This document shows, piece by piece, positions 17,848-27,652 of a stretch of DNA of 64,000 bases. Numbering within the stretch: position 1 is the stretch's first letter; the number at the start of each line of letters is the position of its first letter. Source of the stretch: Aliarcobacter skirrowii CCUG 10374 (GTDB taxonomy: Bacteria > Campylobacterota > Campylobacteria > Campylobacterales > Arcobacteraceae); assembly GCF_003544835.1 (NCBI RefSeq), contig NZ_CP032099.1, positions 1 through 64,000 on the forward strand, written 5' to 3'. Position numbers and translations under genes: made by a program. The notes under the pieces were generated by a model. The model worked only from the letters and a program-made list of their open reading frames with translations. It was not told the origin of the DNA and searched no databases.

Positions 17848-20232
17848 ATGGCAATAATGATTCAAAAAAGAAATGGTCGAAAAGAGGTTTTGGATATTAC
17901 AAAAATACAAAAAATGACTATTGAAGCAACAGCTGGACTTGATGGTGTTAGTCAAAGTGAGTTAGAGCTTGATTCTCATATAAAATTTGTTGATGGAATG
18001 AACTCAAGTGATATTCAAGATGCTTTAATTAAAACGGCTGTTGAGAAGATTGATATTGATGTTCCAAACTGGACTTTTGTTGCTGCTAGACTATTTTTAT
18101 ACGATTTATACCATAGGGTTGGGATTGCAACTTGTGGAGTAAAAGGCGAAGCATATAGAGACTTAAAAGAGTACATTAGCTTTGGAATTGAGGCTGGAAG
18201 ATTAATACCAAATTTAGCAAGTGGTTATGATTTAGATGATTTAAACTCATATATTGACCCAAGTAGAGACTTTTTATTTAACTATTTAGGAATTAAAACT
18301 CTATATGATAGATATTTGATTAAAAACTCTAAAGGTGAACCAATAGAACTTCCTCAACAAATGTTTATGGCAATTGCTATGTTCTTAGCTCAAAATGAAG
18401 ATAATAAACAGGAAAAAGCAAAAGAGTTTTATGATGTTATCTCTAAATTTGAAGTTATGCTTGCAACTCCAACTTTAAGCAATGCTAGAACAAATAGACA
18501 TCAATTAAGCTCTTGCTATATTGGTTCAAGTCCTGATAATATTGAAGGTATCTTTGATGGCTACAAAGAGATGGCACTATTATCTAAATATGGTGGTGGA
18601 ATTGGTTGGGATTGGAACCAAATAAGAAGTTTAGGTGGAGCTATTGATGGTCATAAAAGTGCAGCTGGTGGAACTGTTCCATTTTTGAAAATCACAAATG
18701 ATATTGCAATTGCTGTTGATCAATTAGGTACAAGAAAAGGTGCAATTGCTGTTTATCTTGAGACTTGGCATATGGATATTATTGATTTTATTGATTTAAA
18801 GAAAAATAGTGGAGAAGAGAGACGAAGAGCTCATGATCTTTTCCCAGCTCTTTGGATTAGCGATCTATTTATGCAAAGAGTTTTAGAGGACTCTTATTGG
18901 ACTTTATTTGATCCAGCTGAAGTAAAAGATTTAAGTGAGTGCTTTGGTGATGAGTTTACTGCCAAATATATAGCTTATGAAAATAGTGACAAAGTTACAA
19001 AAAATAGAATAAAAGCAAAAGATTTATGGAAAAAAGTGTTAACTTCATATTTTGAAAGTGGAAGCCCATTTTTATGTTTTAAAGATACTGCAAATAGAGT
19101 TAATCCAAATCAAAATAGTGGAATTATTAGAAGTTCAAATTTATGTACTGAGATATTCCAAAATACAAATCCAAATCACTACTTAATTAAAGTAGAGTTT
19201 GAAGATGGAACTATTGAAACTTTTGAGGAGAATGATGTTTTAAAACTAGATAGTGGAATTTCAAAAAAAGCAAATAAAGTAACTGCACTTGATAGTATAA
19301 ATGGTAAAAAAATCTTTATAGTTGAAAAAGAGAAAATAGATGGAGATACTGCTGTTTGTAATTTAGCAAGTGTAAATCTATCAAGAATCAATAGTTTTGA
19401 AGATATAAAAAGAGTTGTTCCAATAGCTATTAGAATGCTTGATAATGTAATAGATTTAAATTTTTATCCACTTAGAAAAGTAAAAGCAACAAACTTAAAA
19501 ACAAGAGCAATAGGTCTTGGAGTTATGGGTGAAGCTGAAATGTTAGCAAGTCATAAAATATCTTGGGGAAGCGTTGAGCATTTCAAAAAAATTGATGAAA
19601 TTATGGAAGCTATTTCATACAATGCAATAGAATCAAGTTCAAATTTAGCTCTTGAAAAAGGGTCATATAGTTTATTTGAAGGTTCAAATTGGAGCAAAGG
19701 GGTTATGCCTCAAGACCATACTCCTCAAGCTGTAAATGCTTTAGTTGAGAAAGATTTATTTGATAGCTCTTGTGATTGGGAATCTTTGAGAGAAAAAGTG
19801 AAAAAAGATGGTATGAGAAATGGTTACCTAATGGCTATTGCTCCAACATCATCTATCTCAATTTTAGTTGGGACAACTCAAGCAATAGAACCTGTTTATA
19901 AAAGAAAATGGTTTGAAGAGAACTTAAGTGGATTAATTCCAGTAGTTGTGCCAAAATTAAGTCCTGAAACTTGGGAGTATTATACACCTGCATTTGAGAT
20001 TGATCAACTTCAAGTTATAAAAGCAGCAGCAATTAGACAAAAATGGATTGACCAAGGACAAAGTACAAATATTTTTATGAGTTTAGATAAAGCAAGTGGA
20101 AAATATCTGCATGAAATTTATACTTTAGCTTGGAAACTAGGTCTTAAATCAACTTATTATTTAAGAAGTCAAAGTCCTGAAGCAAAAAATGATGTAGAAG
20201 ATAGAAGTATGGAGTGCGCTGGTTGTCAATAA
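17848..20232 (+). CDS. nrdA: Class I ribonucleotide reductase alpha subunit
   Basis: NrdA reduces ribonucleoside diphosphates to deoxy forms using a radical from NrdB. The protein has 794 residues: an N-terminal ATP-cone (about 1-95), the active-site cysteine in SSCYIGSS, the NLCTEI and TAVCNLASVNLS motifs, and a C-terminal CAGC redox pair at the very end. About 50 residues (around 440-500) are inserted between NLCTEI and CNLAS compared with E. coli. The insert lacks intein splice residues and I believe it is normal for this phylum. nrdB follows 33 bases downstream. Confidence 0.96.
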   Translation: MAIMIQKRNGRKEVLDITKIQKMTIEATAGLDGVSQSELELDSHIKFVDGMNSSDIQDALIKTAVEKIDIDVPNWTFVAARLFLYDLYHRVGIATCGVKGEAYRDLKEYISFGIEAGRLIPNLASGYDLDDLNSYIDPSRDFLFNYLGIKTLYDRYLIKNSKGEPIELPQQMFMAIAMFLAQNEDNKQEKAKEFYDVISKFEVMLATPTLSNARTNRHQLSSCYIGSSPDNIEGIFDGYKEMALLSKYGGGIGWDWNQIRSLGGAIDGHKSAAGGTVPFLKITNDIAIAVDQLGTRKGAIAVYLETWHMDIIDFIDLKKNSGEERRRAHDLFPALWISDLFMQRVLEDSYWTLFDPAEVKDLSECFGDEFTAKYIAYENSDKVTKNRIKAKDLWKKVLTSYFESGSPFLCFKDTANRVNPNQNSGIIRSSNLCTEIFQNTNPNHYLIKVEFEDGTIETFEENDVLKLDSGISKKANKVTALDSINGKKIFIVEKEKIDGDTAVCNLASVNLSRINSFEDIKRVVPIAIRMLDNVIDLNFYPLRKVKATNLKTRAIGLGVMGEAEMLASHKISWGSVEHFKKIDEIMEAISYNAIESSSNLALEKGSYSLFEGSNWSKGVMPQDHTPQAVNALVEKDLFDSSCDWESLREKVKKDGMRNGYLMAIAPTSSISILVGTTQAIEPVYKRKWFEENLSGLIPVVVPKLSPETWEYYTPAFEIDQLQVIKAAAIRQKWIDQGQSTNIFMSLDKASGKYLHEIYTLAWKLGLKSTYYLRSQSPEAKNDVEDRSMECAGCQ

Positions 20233-20265
20233 AGACACCATTTACATTTTTTTAAAGGAAAATAG

Positions 20266-21288
20266 ATGGAAAGAAAAATTATATATAACCCAAATTCAAA
20301 AGAATCGTTAAACGAAAGAAGAGTTTTTGGTGGAAATAGTGATGGAATGATTAACTTCACTAAAATGAAATATCAATGGGCATTAAATCTTTGGGATACT
20401 ATGGAAGCTAATACTTGGTTTCCTAGAGAAGTTCAAATGACACAAGATGCAAAAGATTATAAGTATCTAACACCAGCTGAAAAAAGAATGTACGATTTGG
20501 TTTTAAGCCAACTTATTTTTATGGATAGTTTACAAACAAATAACCTAATGGATAATATAAATCCATATATAACAGCACCTGAGATAAATGCTTGTTTATC
20601 TAGACAATCTTATGAAGAGGCAAATCATAGTAAATCTTATGCTGTTATGGTTGAATCAATCTCTGATAACACAGATTTAATCTATGATATGTGGAAAACA
20701 GATGCAAAATTAAAAGAGAAAAATACTTATATTGCAGAAGTTTATAAAAACTTATCTCAAGGTGAATTAACAGATGAAAAACTTCTTTTAGCACTATTTG
20801 CTAATCAAATTCTTGAAGGTTTATATTTTTATGCAGGTTTTGCAGCTATTTATGCACTTGGAAAAAGTGGTAAGATGCTTGGAAGTTCACAAATGATTAG
20901 ATTTATTCAAAGAGATGAAGTTACTCATCTATTACTATTTCAAAATATGATAAATAGTGTAAGAAAGGAAAGACCTGATCTATTTACAACTGAGCTAGAG
21001 CAAAAAGTAAGAGCAATGTTTAGAAAAGCTGTTGAACTTGAATCTTCTTGGGGAGCATATATTACTCAGGGGCAAATTTTAGGTTTTACAGATGCAATAA
21101 TCACACAATATATTCAATATTTAGCAGATAGAAGACTTGAAGCTGTTGGATATAAAGCAGAATACAGTGTAAAACACCCTATTCCTTGGGTTGATGGTTA
21201 TGCTTCATTTAATGATCAAAGAACAAATTTCTTTGAAGGAAATGTTGTAAACTATTCAAAAGGAAGCATTGATTTTGATGATTTTTAA
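20266..21288 (+). CDS. nrdB: Class I ribonucleotide reductase beta subunit
   Basis: A 340-residue di-iron protein that holds the tyrosyl radical for NrdA. Ligand motifs are visible: the EEANHSKSY segment, the E in [14 protein letters not shown], and [10 protein letters not shown]. The C-terminal tail ends [11 protein letters not shown], acidic and flexible as needed to bind the alpha subunit. TTAAAGGA precedes the ATG. It lies directly after nrdA in the same direction. Confidence 0.96.
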   Translation: MERKIIYNPNSKESLNERRVFGGNSDGMINFTKMKYQWALNLWDTMEANTWFPREVQMTQDAKDYKYLTPAEKRMYDLVLSQLIFMDSLQTNNLMDNINPYITAPEINACLSRQSYEEANHSKSYAVMVESISDNTDLIYDMWKTDAKLKEKNTYIAEVYKNLSQGELTDEKLLLALFANQILEGLYFYAGFAAIYALGKSGKMLGSSQMIRFIQRDEVTHLLLFQNMINSVRKERPDLFTTELEQKVRAMFRKAVELESSWGAYITQGQILGFTDAIITQYIQYLADRRLEAVGYKAEYSVKHPIPWVDGYASFNDQRTNFFEGNVVNYSKGSIDFDDF

Positions 21289-21294
21289 TTAAAT

Positions 21295-21813
21295 ATGTCA
21301 AATTTTAGAAAAATATATTTATTGGTTATATTTACAATTTTATTAAACTTTATAGCTATTTATAGTTTTGATTATAAAGAGTTTTTCAGTGATAAAAATG
21401 AGTTTAAAATCAGTGATGTAGATGATTTTAGTAATATTTTTTTTGGAAAAAAATATCTCTATTCTGACTATACAATTTTAAAACAAAATAATATTCTTGT
21501 ACTGAGTGGAACATTTAGTACAAATGCCGTTTTAGAAGAGTTTAAAACGGCTCTTAAAATAAATTTAGATGAAAATATTACTATTGATAAAAGTAGAAAA
21601 ATAGATTTTGAAACTGCAAATAGAGTTTATAAGATAATAGATTTCTTAAAAGAGTATATGGAAAATGGTTCAAAAATAGTAGTAAAGAATAATAATATAA
21701 TTTTTGAAGGTGCAGTTAAATATAAAAGATACGCAAGATTAGTTCAAATTTTAGAAAATGAGTTTGAAAGTGATACTTTTTTTGTAGATATTGATACTTT
21801 AGAGTTTAATTAA
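21295..21813 (+). CDS. Membrane-anchored protein of unknown function
   Basis: A 172-residue protein not recognised. Residues about 7-25 are one hydrophobic segment near the N-terminus (IYLLVIFTILLNFIAIYSF), followed by a mixed alpha/beta domain exposed probably to the periplasm. The region FETANRVYKIIDFLKEYM followed by KIVVKNNNIIFEGAV has an alpha-beta-beta rhythm somewhat like BON or secretin-type domains, but the match is weak. Its start is six bases after nrdB, so it may be read through from that operon. No clear Shine-Dalgarno sequence. Confidence 0.6.
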   Translation: MSNFRKIYLLVIFTILLNFIAIYSFDYKEFFSDKNEFKISDVDDFSNIFFGKKYLYSDYTILKQNNILVLSGTFSTNAVLEEFKTALKINLDENITIDKSRKIDFETANRVYKIIDFLKEYMENGSKIVVKNNNIIFEGAVKYKRYARLVQILENEFESDTFFVDIDTLEFN

Positions 21814-21888
21814 AGATTTAAATACCATTTTAATTTAAAATAATATAGAATATTACCAATTTATTAAAATAAACACAGGGGATATTTT

Positions 21889-22362
21889 ATGATAGAAGTT
21901 TATGAATATATAGTTTCAAAACCATTTCTTGTTTTGTTAATAGGAATTTTAATTGGATATTTCATTTCAAGGGGACAAAAAGAGAGATTTAAACCTATAT
22001 CTAACTCTTCAAGTACACAAGAAATAGAAGAAAAAAGAGTTAAAATAAATCCAATTTTTAACAAAAATGCCTCTCTTGATGCAAAACCAATGGTTCTTAG
22101 TGCTTCAACAAAAAAAGATAGTTTTATTAAAATTAAAGGTATTAATGAAGATTTAGAAAAGAGGCTTTATGATTTGGGTATTTATCAATATGATCAGATT
22201 GCTACTTGGACAAGTAAAAACTGTGATTGGGTTGAGAGTTTTTTACAACTTCCAGGATATATTAGATCAAATCAATGGGTAGAACAAGCAAAAATTCTAA
22301 AAACAGGAAGAGAGACAAGCTATAGCCAAAAGCTTTTAGATGAAGAGATTTCAGAAAATTAG
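21889..22362 (+). CDS. Membrane-anchored helix-hairpin-helix protein
   Basis: A 157-residue protein. Residues about 10-27 form a membrane anchor (KPFLVLLIGILIGYFIS). After a low-complexity linker, residues 85-150 (FIKIKGINEDLEKRLYDLGIYQYDQIATWT, VESFLQLPGYIRSNQWVEQAKIL) match the small helix-hairpin-helix domain often labelled 'flap-endonuclease-1-like 5' DNA nuclease'. No nuclease active-site residues are visible, so the label probably reflects only DNA or protein binding. Role unknown. AGGGGA precedes the ATG. Confidence 0.65.
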   Translation: MIEVYEYIVSKPFLVLLIGILIGYFISRGQKERFKPISNSSSTQEIEEKRVKINPIFNKNASLDAKPMVLSASTKKDSFIKIKGINEDLEKRLYDLGIYQYDQIATWTSKNCDWVESFLQLPGYIRSNQWVEQAKILKTGRETSYSQKLLDEEISEN

Positions 22363-22372
22363 TAAAAATAGA

Positions 22373-23356
22373 TTAATCTATCTTTACTAAATATCTTCCA
22401 ACAGCTTTTGAATTTAGAATATTTGAATAGGCATCCTTTATATCATTTAGTTTTATCTCTTTAGTAATTAAATTTAAATTACCAACTTTATATATTGATG
22501 CCAATTTTTCCCAAGCATCTTGTTTTTTATCTAAACTACACTCAACACTATCAATCCCAATTAATCTAACACCTCTTAAAATAAAAGGGAATACATTTGT
22601 ATGTAAATCGCTTGATGATGTAAGTCCACAACAAGTAACAACTCCATCATAGTTTGTCTGTTTTAAAGCTGTTGATAAAATTTCTCCGCCAGTTGTATCA
22701 ATTACAGCACTATATTTTGTAGGTAAAAGAGCTTTTTGACTATCTTTTAGGAAATCATTTCTTAAAATAACCTCTTTTGCTCCAATATCTTTTAGAAATT
22801 CAATGCTACTCTCTTTTCCTGTAACTGCCGTGACATAAAATCCTAAATTATTTAAAATAGTAACCGCTAAAGAACCAACTCCACCTGTGGCACCTGTAAC
22901 TAAAATATGGCTACCTTTAAAATTTTTAATATGATTTGTAATCTCATTGATACTTAGTGCTGCAGTTAATCCTGCTGTACCATAAATCATTATATCTTTA
23001 TCACTTAATTTATCAGAAGTTTTTGCTACCCAGTTTGATGGTACTTTTACATATTGACTATGTCCACCATTACTATTCATTCCAAAATCATAACCAGTTA
23101 CTAATACTCTATCCCCTACTTTAAATTTTAAAGATTTAGTTTCAACTATTATTCCAGCAACATCTACTCCAGTAATATGAGGAAATTTTTTTGTAACTCC
23201 AGGGTGCCCAATTGAACTAAGAGCATCTTTATAATTTAAAGATGAATATGTAGCTTTTATAATAACTTCATTTTCACCACATATTGGTTTTTCTATCTCT
23301 TTTACACTTGAAGAGATGTTTCCATTTTCATCTTTTTCTACTACAAAAGCTTTCAT
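22373..23356 (-). CDS. Zinc-free MDR oxidoreductase, AcuI/YhdH type
   Basis: A 327-residue member of the medium-chain reductase family. The NADPH-binding motif is TGATGGVGSLAV, preceded by the YGTAGLTAALSI helix, and the N-terminal domain has SSLNYKDALSSIG as in AcuI (acrylyl-CoA reductase) and YhdH. Zinc-binding cysteines of alcohol dehydrogenases are absent. Likely activity is NADPH-dependent reduction of an enoyl-CoA or quinone-like enone. It is first in the written order but downstream of gpsA in transcription, 10 bases away. Confidence 0.85.
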   Translation of the reverse strand: MKAFVVEKDENGNISSSVKEIEKPICGENEVIIKATYSSLNYKDALSSIGHPGVTKKFPHITGVDVAGIIVETKSLKFKVGDRVLVTGYDFGMNSNGGHSQYVKVPSNWVAKTSDKLSDKDIMIYGTAGLTAALSINEITNHIKNFKGSHILVTGATGGVGSLAVTILNNLGFYVTAVTGKESSIEFLKDIGAKEVILRNDFLKDSQKALLPTKYSAVIDTTGGEILSTALKQTNYDGVVTCCGLTSSSDLHTNVFPFILRGVRLIGIDSVECSLDKKQDAWEKLASIYKVGNLNLITKEIKLNDIKDAYSNILNSKAVGRYLVKID

Positions 23357-23366
23357 TTTAACTCCT

Positions 23367-24263
23367 TTAGTTTTTTAATAAATCCTTTAGGCTATCTTGA
23401 GGTTTTTTACCATCTAAAATTAGTTTTATCTCTTTTGCTATTGGTGTATAAATATTATGTTTATTGGCAAGTTTATCAATAGCATAAGCTGTTTTAACAC
23501 CCTCTGCAACCTCCCCTAATTCTTCTAAGATATCTTTTAGCTCTTTATTTTTTGCTAAGCCTAAACCTACTCTAAAGTTTCTACTCATAGTTGAATTTGC
23601 TGTTAAAAATAGATCTCCAGCACCACTAAGACCTAAAAATGATGAGTTTTTTGCTCCAAAATATTTTCCAAATCTTTGCATCTCTACTAAACCTCTTGCA
23701 ATTAAAGATGCTTGAGCATTTTTTCCAAGATTTAAACCTTCACAAATTCCACTTGCAATTGCAAGAACATTTTTATAAGCTCCTGCAATTTCAGCTCCTA
23801 TTACATCAGAGCTATAGTAAGTTTTTATAAAATTTGGGAAAAAAGGGCTAAATTGTCTATATAGTTTTTTTGATTTTGAGTTTATTACAAGGGCACAAGG
23901 AAGAGCTTGTATAACCTCAGCAGCAAAGGATGGTCCTGAGATAAATCCAATATTTTTATCTGGAACAAAAGATTCATAGATTTCATTTAAAAAATCTCCA
24001 CTTGAAGCCTCTATTCCTTTACTCGCAACTAATATTTTTTGATTATTAAAAACAAAGTTGTTTTCTAACCAAGCTCTTATCTCTTGAGCTGGGATTGCAA
24101 TTACTAAATATTCACAAGATAGTGCAAACTCTAAATCAACAAAGTTTTTAATCTCTCTTTTTGTTCTTGAAGTAATATAACAATCTTGTTTAGCACTTAG
24201 TGCAAAATGAAGAGCTTGTCCCCATTTTCCAGCACCTATAACTGCAATCTTACCTTTTTGCAT
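23367..24263 (-). CDS. gpsA: Glycerol-3-phosphate dehydrogenase [NAD(P)+]
   Basis: GpsA converts dihydroxyacetone phosphate into sn-glycerol-3-phosphate for phospholipid synthesis. The 298-residue protein has the N-terminal nucleotide motif IGAGKWGQALH, the ISGPSFAAEV segment, the catalytic lysine region GAYKNVLAIASGICEGL, and the substrate loop GLSGAGDLFLT. It is slightly shorter than the E. coli enzyme (339). Its start touches the end of gatB (shared base 24263), so the two are coupled. Confidence 0.95.
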   Translation of the reverse strand: MQKGKIAVIGAGKWGQALHFALSAKQDCYITSRTKREIKNFVDLEFALSCEYLVIAIPAQEIRAWLENNFVFNNQKILVASKGIEASSGDFLNEIYESFVPDKNIGFISGPSFAAEVIQALPCALVINSKSKKLYRQFSPFFPNFIKTYYSSDVIGAEIAGAYKNVLAIASGICEGLNLGKNAQASLIARGLVEMQRFGKYFGAKNSSFLGLSGAGDLFLTANSTMSRNFRVGLGLAKNKELKDILEELGEVAEGVKTAYAIDKLANKHNIYTPIAKEIKLILDGKKPQDSLKDLLKN

Positions 24264-25705
24264 TATTTTGATAATCTCTCTTTAATTAGTTCATTTACTT
24301 TTTGAGGATTTGCACTCCCTTTAGATGCTTTCATAGTTTGACCTACAAAAAATGCAAACATCTTCTCTTTTCCAGCTTTGTACTCTGCTACTTTATCTGC
24401 ATTTGAAGCTAAAATTTCATCAATAATAGTTAATATTGCTCCATCATCACTTACTTGCTTTAAACCTAACTTCTCAATTGTTTCATCAACATTTTTTGAA
24501 CTATTCTCAATTAAATAATCTAAAACCTCTTTAGCGGCTTTTCCAGAGATTGTACTATCTTCTATTCTTTTTACAATTGTAGCTAGTGTTTTTGCATCAA
24601 TTGGTGATTGCTCAATAGTAATCCCCTCTTTTAATCTTCCTTGAAGTTCAACAGTAAGCCAAGTTGTAGCATTTTTAGCACTAATTCCTTCACTCATCAT
24701 CTCATCAAAATAGTTTGCCATCTCTAAAGATGAAGTTATAACAGACGCATCATACTCTTTTAGTCCATACTCTTTTACAAATCTCTCTTTTTTCTCATCT
24801 GGAAGTTCTGGAATTTTAGAGTACTCTTTAATCATCTCATCACTAATAATTAAAGGAAGCAGATCTGGATCTGGGAAATATCTATAATCAGCAGCATCCT
24901 CTTTTCCTCTCATAGATCTTGTCTCTCCTGTAGCTGTGTCAAAAAGTCTTGTCTCTTGAACAATTTTTTCCTCATACTCTCCATCTTCCCAAGCCTCTAT
25001 TTGTCTATTTACCTCATATGCAATTGCTTTTTCAATAAATCTAAATGAGTTCATATTTTTAATTTCACATCTTGTGTAAAATTTAGTATCCCCTTTTGGT
25101 CTTATAGATACGTTAACATCACATCTAAAACTTCCTTCTTGCATATTTGCATCACTAATTCCTAAATATCTTACAATTGAGTGAAGTTTTTTAAGATATA
25201 AAATAGCTTCCTCAGCACTTCTCATATCAGGCTCACTAACAATTTCAAGCAAAGGTGTTCCTGCACGATTTAAATCAACTTGTGAGTGATTACCACTATG
25301 GATATTTTTTCCAGCATCATTTTCTAAATGAGCTCTTGTAACTCCAATAGTTTTACTTCTTCCATCAGCAAAATCAATAGTTAATTCACCAAGCCCAACA
25401 ACTGGGATGCTTAATTGTGATATTTGATAACCAGTTGGTAAATCTGGATAAAAATAGTTTTTTCTATCAAAAATTGAGACTTTGTTTATCTTTGATTTAA
25501 GAGCAGTTCCAAGCATAATAGCCTTATGAACAGCCTCTTTATTTAATACAGGAAGTCCTCCTGGAAGTGCTAGACAAGTTGGACAAGTATTACTATTTGC
25601 CTCTTCTCCAAAACTTGTTGCACATGAACAAAAAAGTTTTGTTTTTGTATTTAATTGTACGTGAACTTCTAATCCTATAACTATTTCAAACATATTATTT
25701 GACAT
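24263..25705 (-). CDS. gatB: Asp/Glu-tRNA amidotransferase subunit B
   Basis: GatB activates and amidates Glu-tRNA(Gln) and Asp-tRNA(Asn) within GatCAB. The protein has 480 residues. The kinase-like domain shows [24 protein letters not shown], the [10 protein letters not shown] loop and [15 protein letters not shown]-type residues ([16 protein letters not shown]); a YqeY-like tRNA-binding tail ends the protein. Two ATGs lie 12 bases apart; the first has GGAG upstream and is chosen. gatA and gatC are not in the window. Confidence 0.96.
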   Translation of the reverse strand: MSNNMFEIVIGLEVHVQLNTKTKLFCSCATSFGEEANSNTCPTCLALPGGLPVLNKEAVHKAIMLGTALKSKINKVSIFDRKNYFYPDLPTGYQISQLSIPVVGLGELTIDFADGRSKTIGVTRAHLENDAGKNIHSGNHSQVDLNRAGTPLLEIVSEPDMRSAEEAILYLKKLHSIVRYLGISDANMQEGSFRCDVNVSIRPKGDTKFYTRCEIKNMNSFRFIEKAIAYEVNRQIEAWEDGEYEEKIVQETRLFDTATGETRSMRGKEDAADYRYFPDPDLLPLIISDEMIKEYSKIPELPDEKKERFVKEYGLKEYDASVITSSLEMANYFDEMMSEGISAKNATTWLTVELQGRLKEGITIEQSPIDAKTLATIVKRIEDSTISGKAAKEVLDYLIENSSKNVDETIEKLGLKQVSDDGAILTIIDEILASNADKVAEYKAGKEKMFAFFVGQTMKASKGSANPQKVNELIKERLSK

Positions 25706-25717
25706 CTAATTTACTCC

Positions 25718-26542
25718 TTATCTTATTACTTTAATATCTGCTGTTAATTTCTGTTTTTCAAAATGTTGTTCTAAAAACACTTTTTCTCTTTGTTCCATAA
25801 TTTCATTAAAAATTCTATCTTTTACAATATCAAAATTTATAGCCTCATTTCCTTCTCTATTCTTTATATATAAAGATATATATTGATTATTCAATGTAAA
25901 TATTGGAGTAAAAGATCTATTTTTAGTAGTAGTTAAAACATATTGTAGTTGTGCATTAATATCTTTACTATCAATTTTTAGTTCACTTACTGTTACAGAT
26001 GGTATAACCTTCATTGGTGTTGAAATTTTTTCAATTAAATCCTCTTTATTTGAAGAGCTATATTGAGTCACATAAAAATATTTTGAAGTTTGATATTGTG
26101 AAATATTTTTTTCATAATATAACTTTACATCATCAATTGTAGCAATAGCAAGTTGCCCACGAACAAGTTTTTTGATTAGTTTTTGTCTAATAACACTATC
26201 TTTTACTTCATTTTCAAAATCATTATAGTTTGGATATTTTTGTTTAATAATTGATTTAAAACTATAAACATCCATTCCATTTGAATTTGCAAGGTTTTCA
26301 ATCTGTTCATTAATATCAAATATATCAGCACTTATATTGTTTTGTTTTACAAGTTGCTCAAAAAGAGTTTTATCTATTAAATAAGAGACAGAGCTATTTT
26401 CATCAACTCCTCTTTTTTTCATATCCTCTTTTATATCATATATAGTTATTGGATCTTCATTTACTAATACAGCTATTCCATTTATAGTATTAGCTAAAGT
26501 AAAACCAATAAAAAGAGAAAAAATTAATAAAATTTTTTTCAT
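25718..26542 (-). CDS. Periplasmic SurA-like chaperone/PPIase-related protein
   Basis: A 274-residue secreted protein with a signal peptide (MKKILLIFSLFIGFTLA). Residues about 20-150 resemble the SurA N-terminal chaperone domain (GIAVLVNEDPITIYDIKEDM). Residues 150-255 look like a degenerate parvulin domain; the usual catalytic residues are not obvious. It probably helps outer-membrane protein folding, like the SurA-like proteins of Campylobacter. It lies 12 bases upstream of gatB in the same direction. Confidence 0.75.
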   Translation of the reverse strand: MKKILLIFSLFIGFTLANTINGIAVLVNEDPITIYDIKEDMKKRGVDENSSVSYLIDKTLFEQLVKQNNISADIFDINEQIENLANSNGMDVYSFKSIIKQKYPNYNDFENEVKDSVIRQKLIKKLVRGQLAIATIDDVKLYYEKNISQYQTSKYFYVTQYSSSNKEDLIEKISTPMKVIPSVTVSELKIDSKDINAQLQYVLTTTKNRSFTPIFTLNNQYISLYIKNREGNEAINFDIVKDRIFNEIMEQREKVFLEQHFEKQKLTADIKVIR

Positions 26543-26598
26543 AGTGAGAATTTTCCTTTTTAAATAAAGATATTATTTTATCAAAACACTCTTAAGTT

Positions 26599-27033
26599 TT
26601 AGGAAATTTGCTCTATTTTTACCCCATTGTCTTCTAAAAATTTTGAAACTATATCTGAATTTGTGTGTTCATAAGATTTTTCATAAACAATTCTTTGAAT
26701 ACCACAAGCAATAATATTTTTAGAGCATTCACTACAAGGCTCAAGTGTTACATATATTGTTGCTCCTTCTATTGCTATTCCTTTTCTTGCAGCCCAAATA
26801 ATTGCATTCATTTCAGCATGAATTTCATAAGTCTTAGACCATTCGTGATGATCTTTTGTATATTCGTCATTCCAATAATTACAACAATTTTGATATCCAG
26901 CTGGCGTTCCATTGTAGCCAGTTGATAAAATTCTTCCATCTTTTACAATAACAGCTCCAACTTGTTTTGATACACATTTTGAAGCCTTTGCAATCTCTTT
27001 TGCAATATTTATGAAATTTTTATCACTTATCAT
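26599..27033 (-). CDS. dCMP deaminase (cytidine/deoxycytidylate deaminase family)
   Basis: A 144-residue zinc enzyme. H72 and E74 in IHAEMNAI and C100/C103 in EPCSECS are the zinc ligands and catalytic glutamate. The insert with GYQNCCNYWNDEYTKDHHEWSKTYE is typical of dCMP deaminases (ComEB type), which make dUMP for thymidylate synthesis. The substrate is inferred from this pattern. It is divergent from accB. Confidence 0.88.
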   Translation of the reverse strand: MISDKNFINIAKEIAKASKCVSKQVGAVIVKDGRILSTGYNGTPAGYQNCCNYWNDEYTKDHHEWSKTYEIHAEMNAIIWAARKGIAIEGATIYVTLEPCSECSKNIIACGIQRIVYEKSYEHTNSDIVSKFLEDNGVKIEQIS

Positions 27034-27091
27034 CTTTTATCCTAAATTTTTTTGGTATTTTAGCTATTTTTCTTAAAAAAAGCTTATTTTT

Positions 27092-27097
27092 TATAAT
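27092..27097 (+). promoter_or_regulatory. accB promoter -10 box
   Basis: TATAAT at 27092-27097 is preceded by T- and A-runs, the periodic AT pattern used in place of a -35 box in Campylobacterota. It lies 64 bases before the accB ATG. Confidence 0.5.
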
Positions 27098-27160
27098 AAA
27101 AGAATTAAAATTAGAAATATTTTGATATTATTTGAGAAATTTTTGAAAAAAAGGGATCAA

Positions 27161-27643
27161 ATGGATTTTAAAGATATCAAAGAACTAATTAGAGTTTTTG
27201 ACAAAAGCGAACTTAATAAGTTAAGAATAAAAGAGGCAGATTTTGAAATCTCTATGCAAAGAGGTTTTGAAGGAGGAGTTACAACTGTAGCTACAACTCC
27301 AATGGTATCTGCACCTGTTGCTTCTATTGCACCTACTTCTTCTGTTACAACATCTTCTGTTGCACCTGAAATAGCAAAAGATGATAGCAATGCTAATTCA
27401 AATGGAATTACAATAAACGCTCCAATGGTTGGAACTTATTACTCTGCTCCATCTCCAGATGCTCCACAATTTTGTGCAATTGGTGATATAGTTAGAAAAG
27501 GTCAAACTTTATGTATTCTTGAAGCAATGAAAATTATGAATGAGGTTGAAGCTGAATTTGACTGCAAAATTATAGATATATTAGTACAAAATGGATCACC
27601 TGTAGAGTACGATATGCCAATTTTTGTTGTAGAAAAAATATAA
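27161..27643 (+). CDS. accB: Biotin carboxyl carrier protein of acetyl-CoA carboxylase
   Basis: AccB carries the carboxyl group on biotin during malonyl-CoA formation. The 160-residue protein has a short N-terminal domain, a Ser/Thr/Ala/Pro-rich hinge (about 40-75) and the biotinyl domain with EAMKIMNEV; the biotinylated lysine is K124. An upstream TTG at 27122 is open, but AAGGGA at 27151-27156 fits the ATG at 27161 and the family starts there (MDFKDIKELIRVFD). accC follows nine bases downstream. Confidence 0.95.
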   Translation: MDFKDIKELIRVFDKSELNKLRIKEADFEISMQRGFEGGVTTVATTPMVSAPVASIAPTSSVTTSSVAPEIAKDDSNANSNGITINAPMVGTYYSAPSPDAPQFCAIGDIVRKGQTLCILEAMKIMNEVEAEFDCKIIDILVQNGSPVEYDMPIFVVEKI

Positions 27644-27652
27644 GAGCTTAAA

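Noticed and set aside
19165-19350. Intein in nrdA
   Set aside because: The insert is only about 50 residues, lacks the N-terminal Cys/Ser and C-terminal His-Asn splice residues, and the protein reads through as normal.
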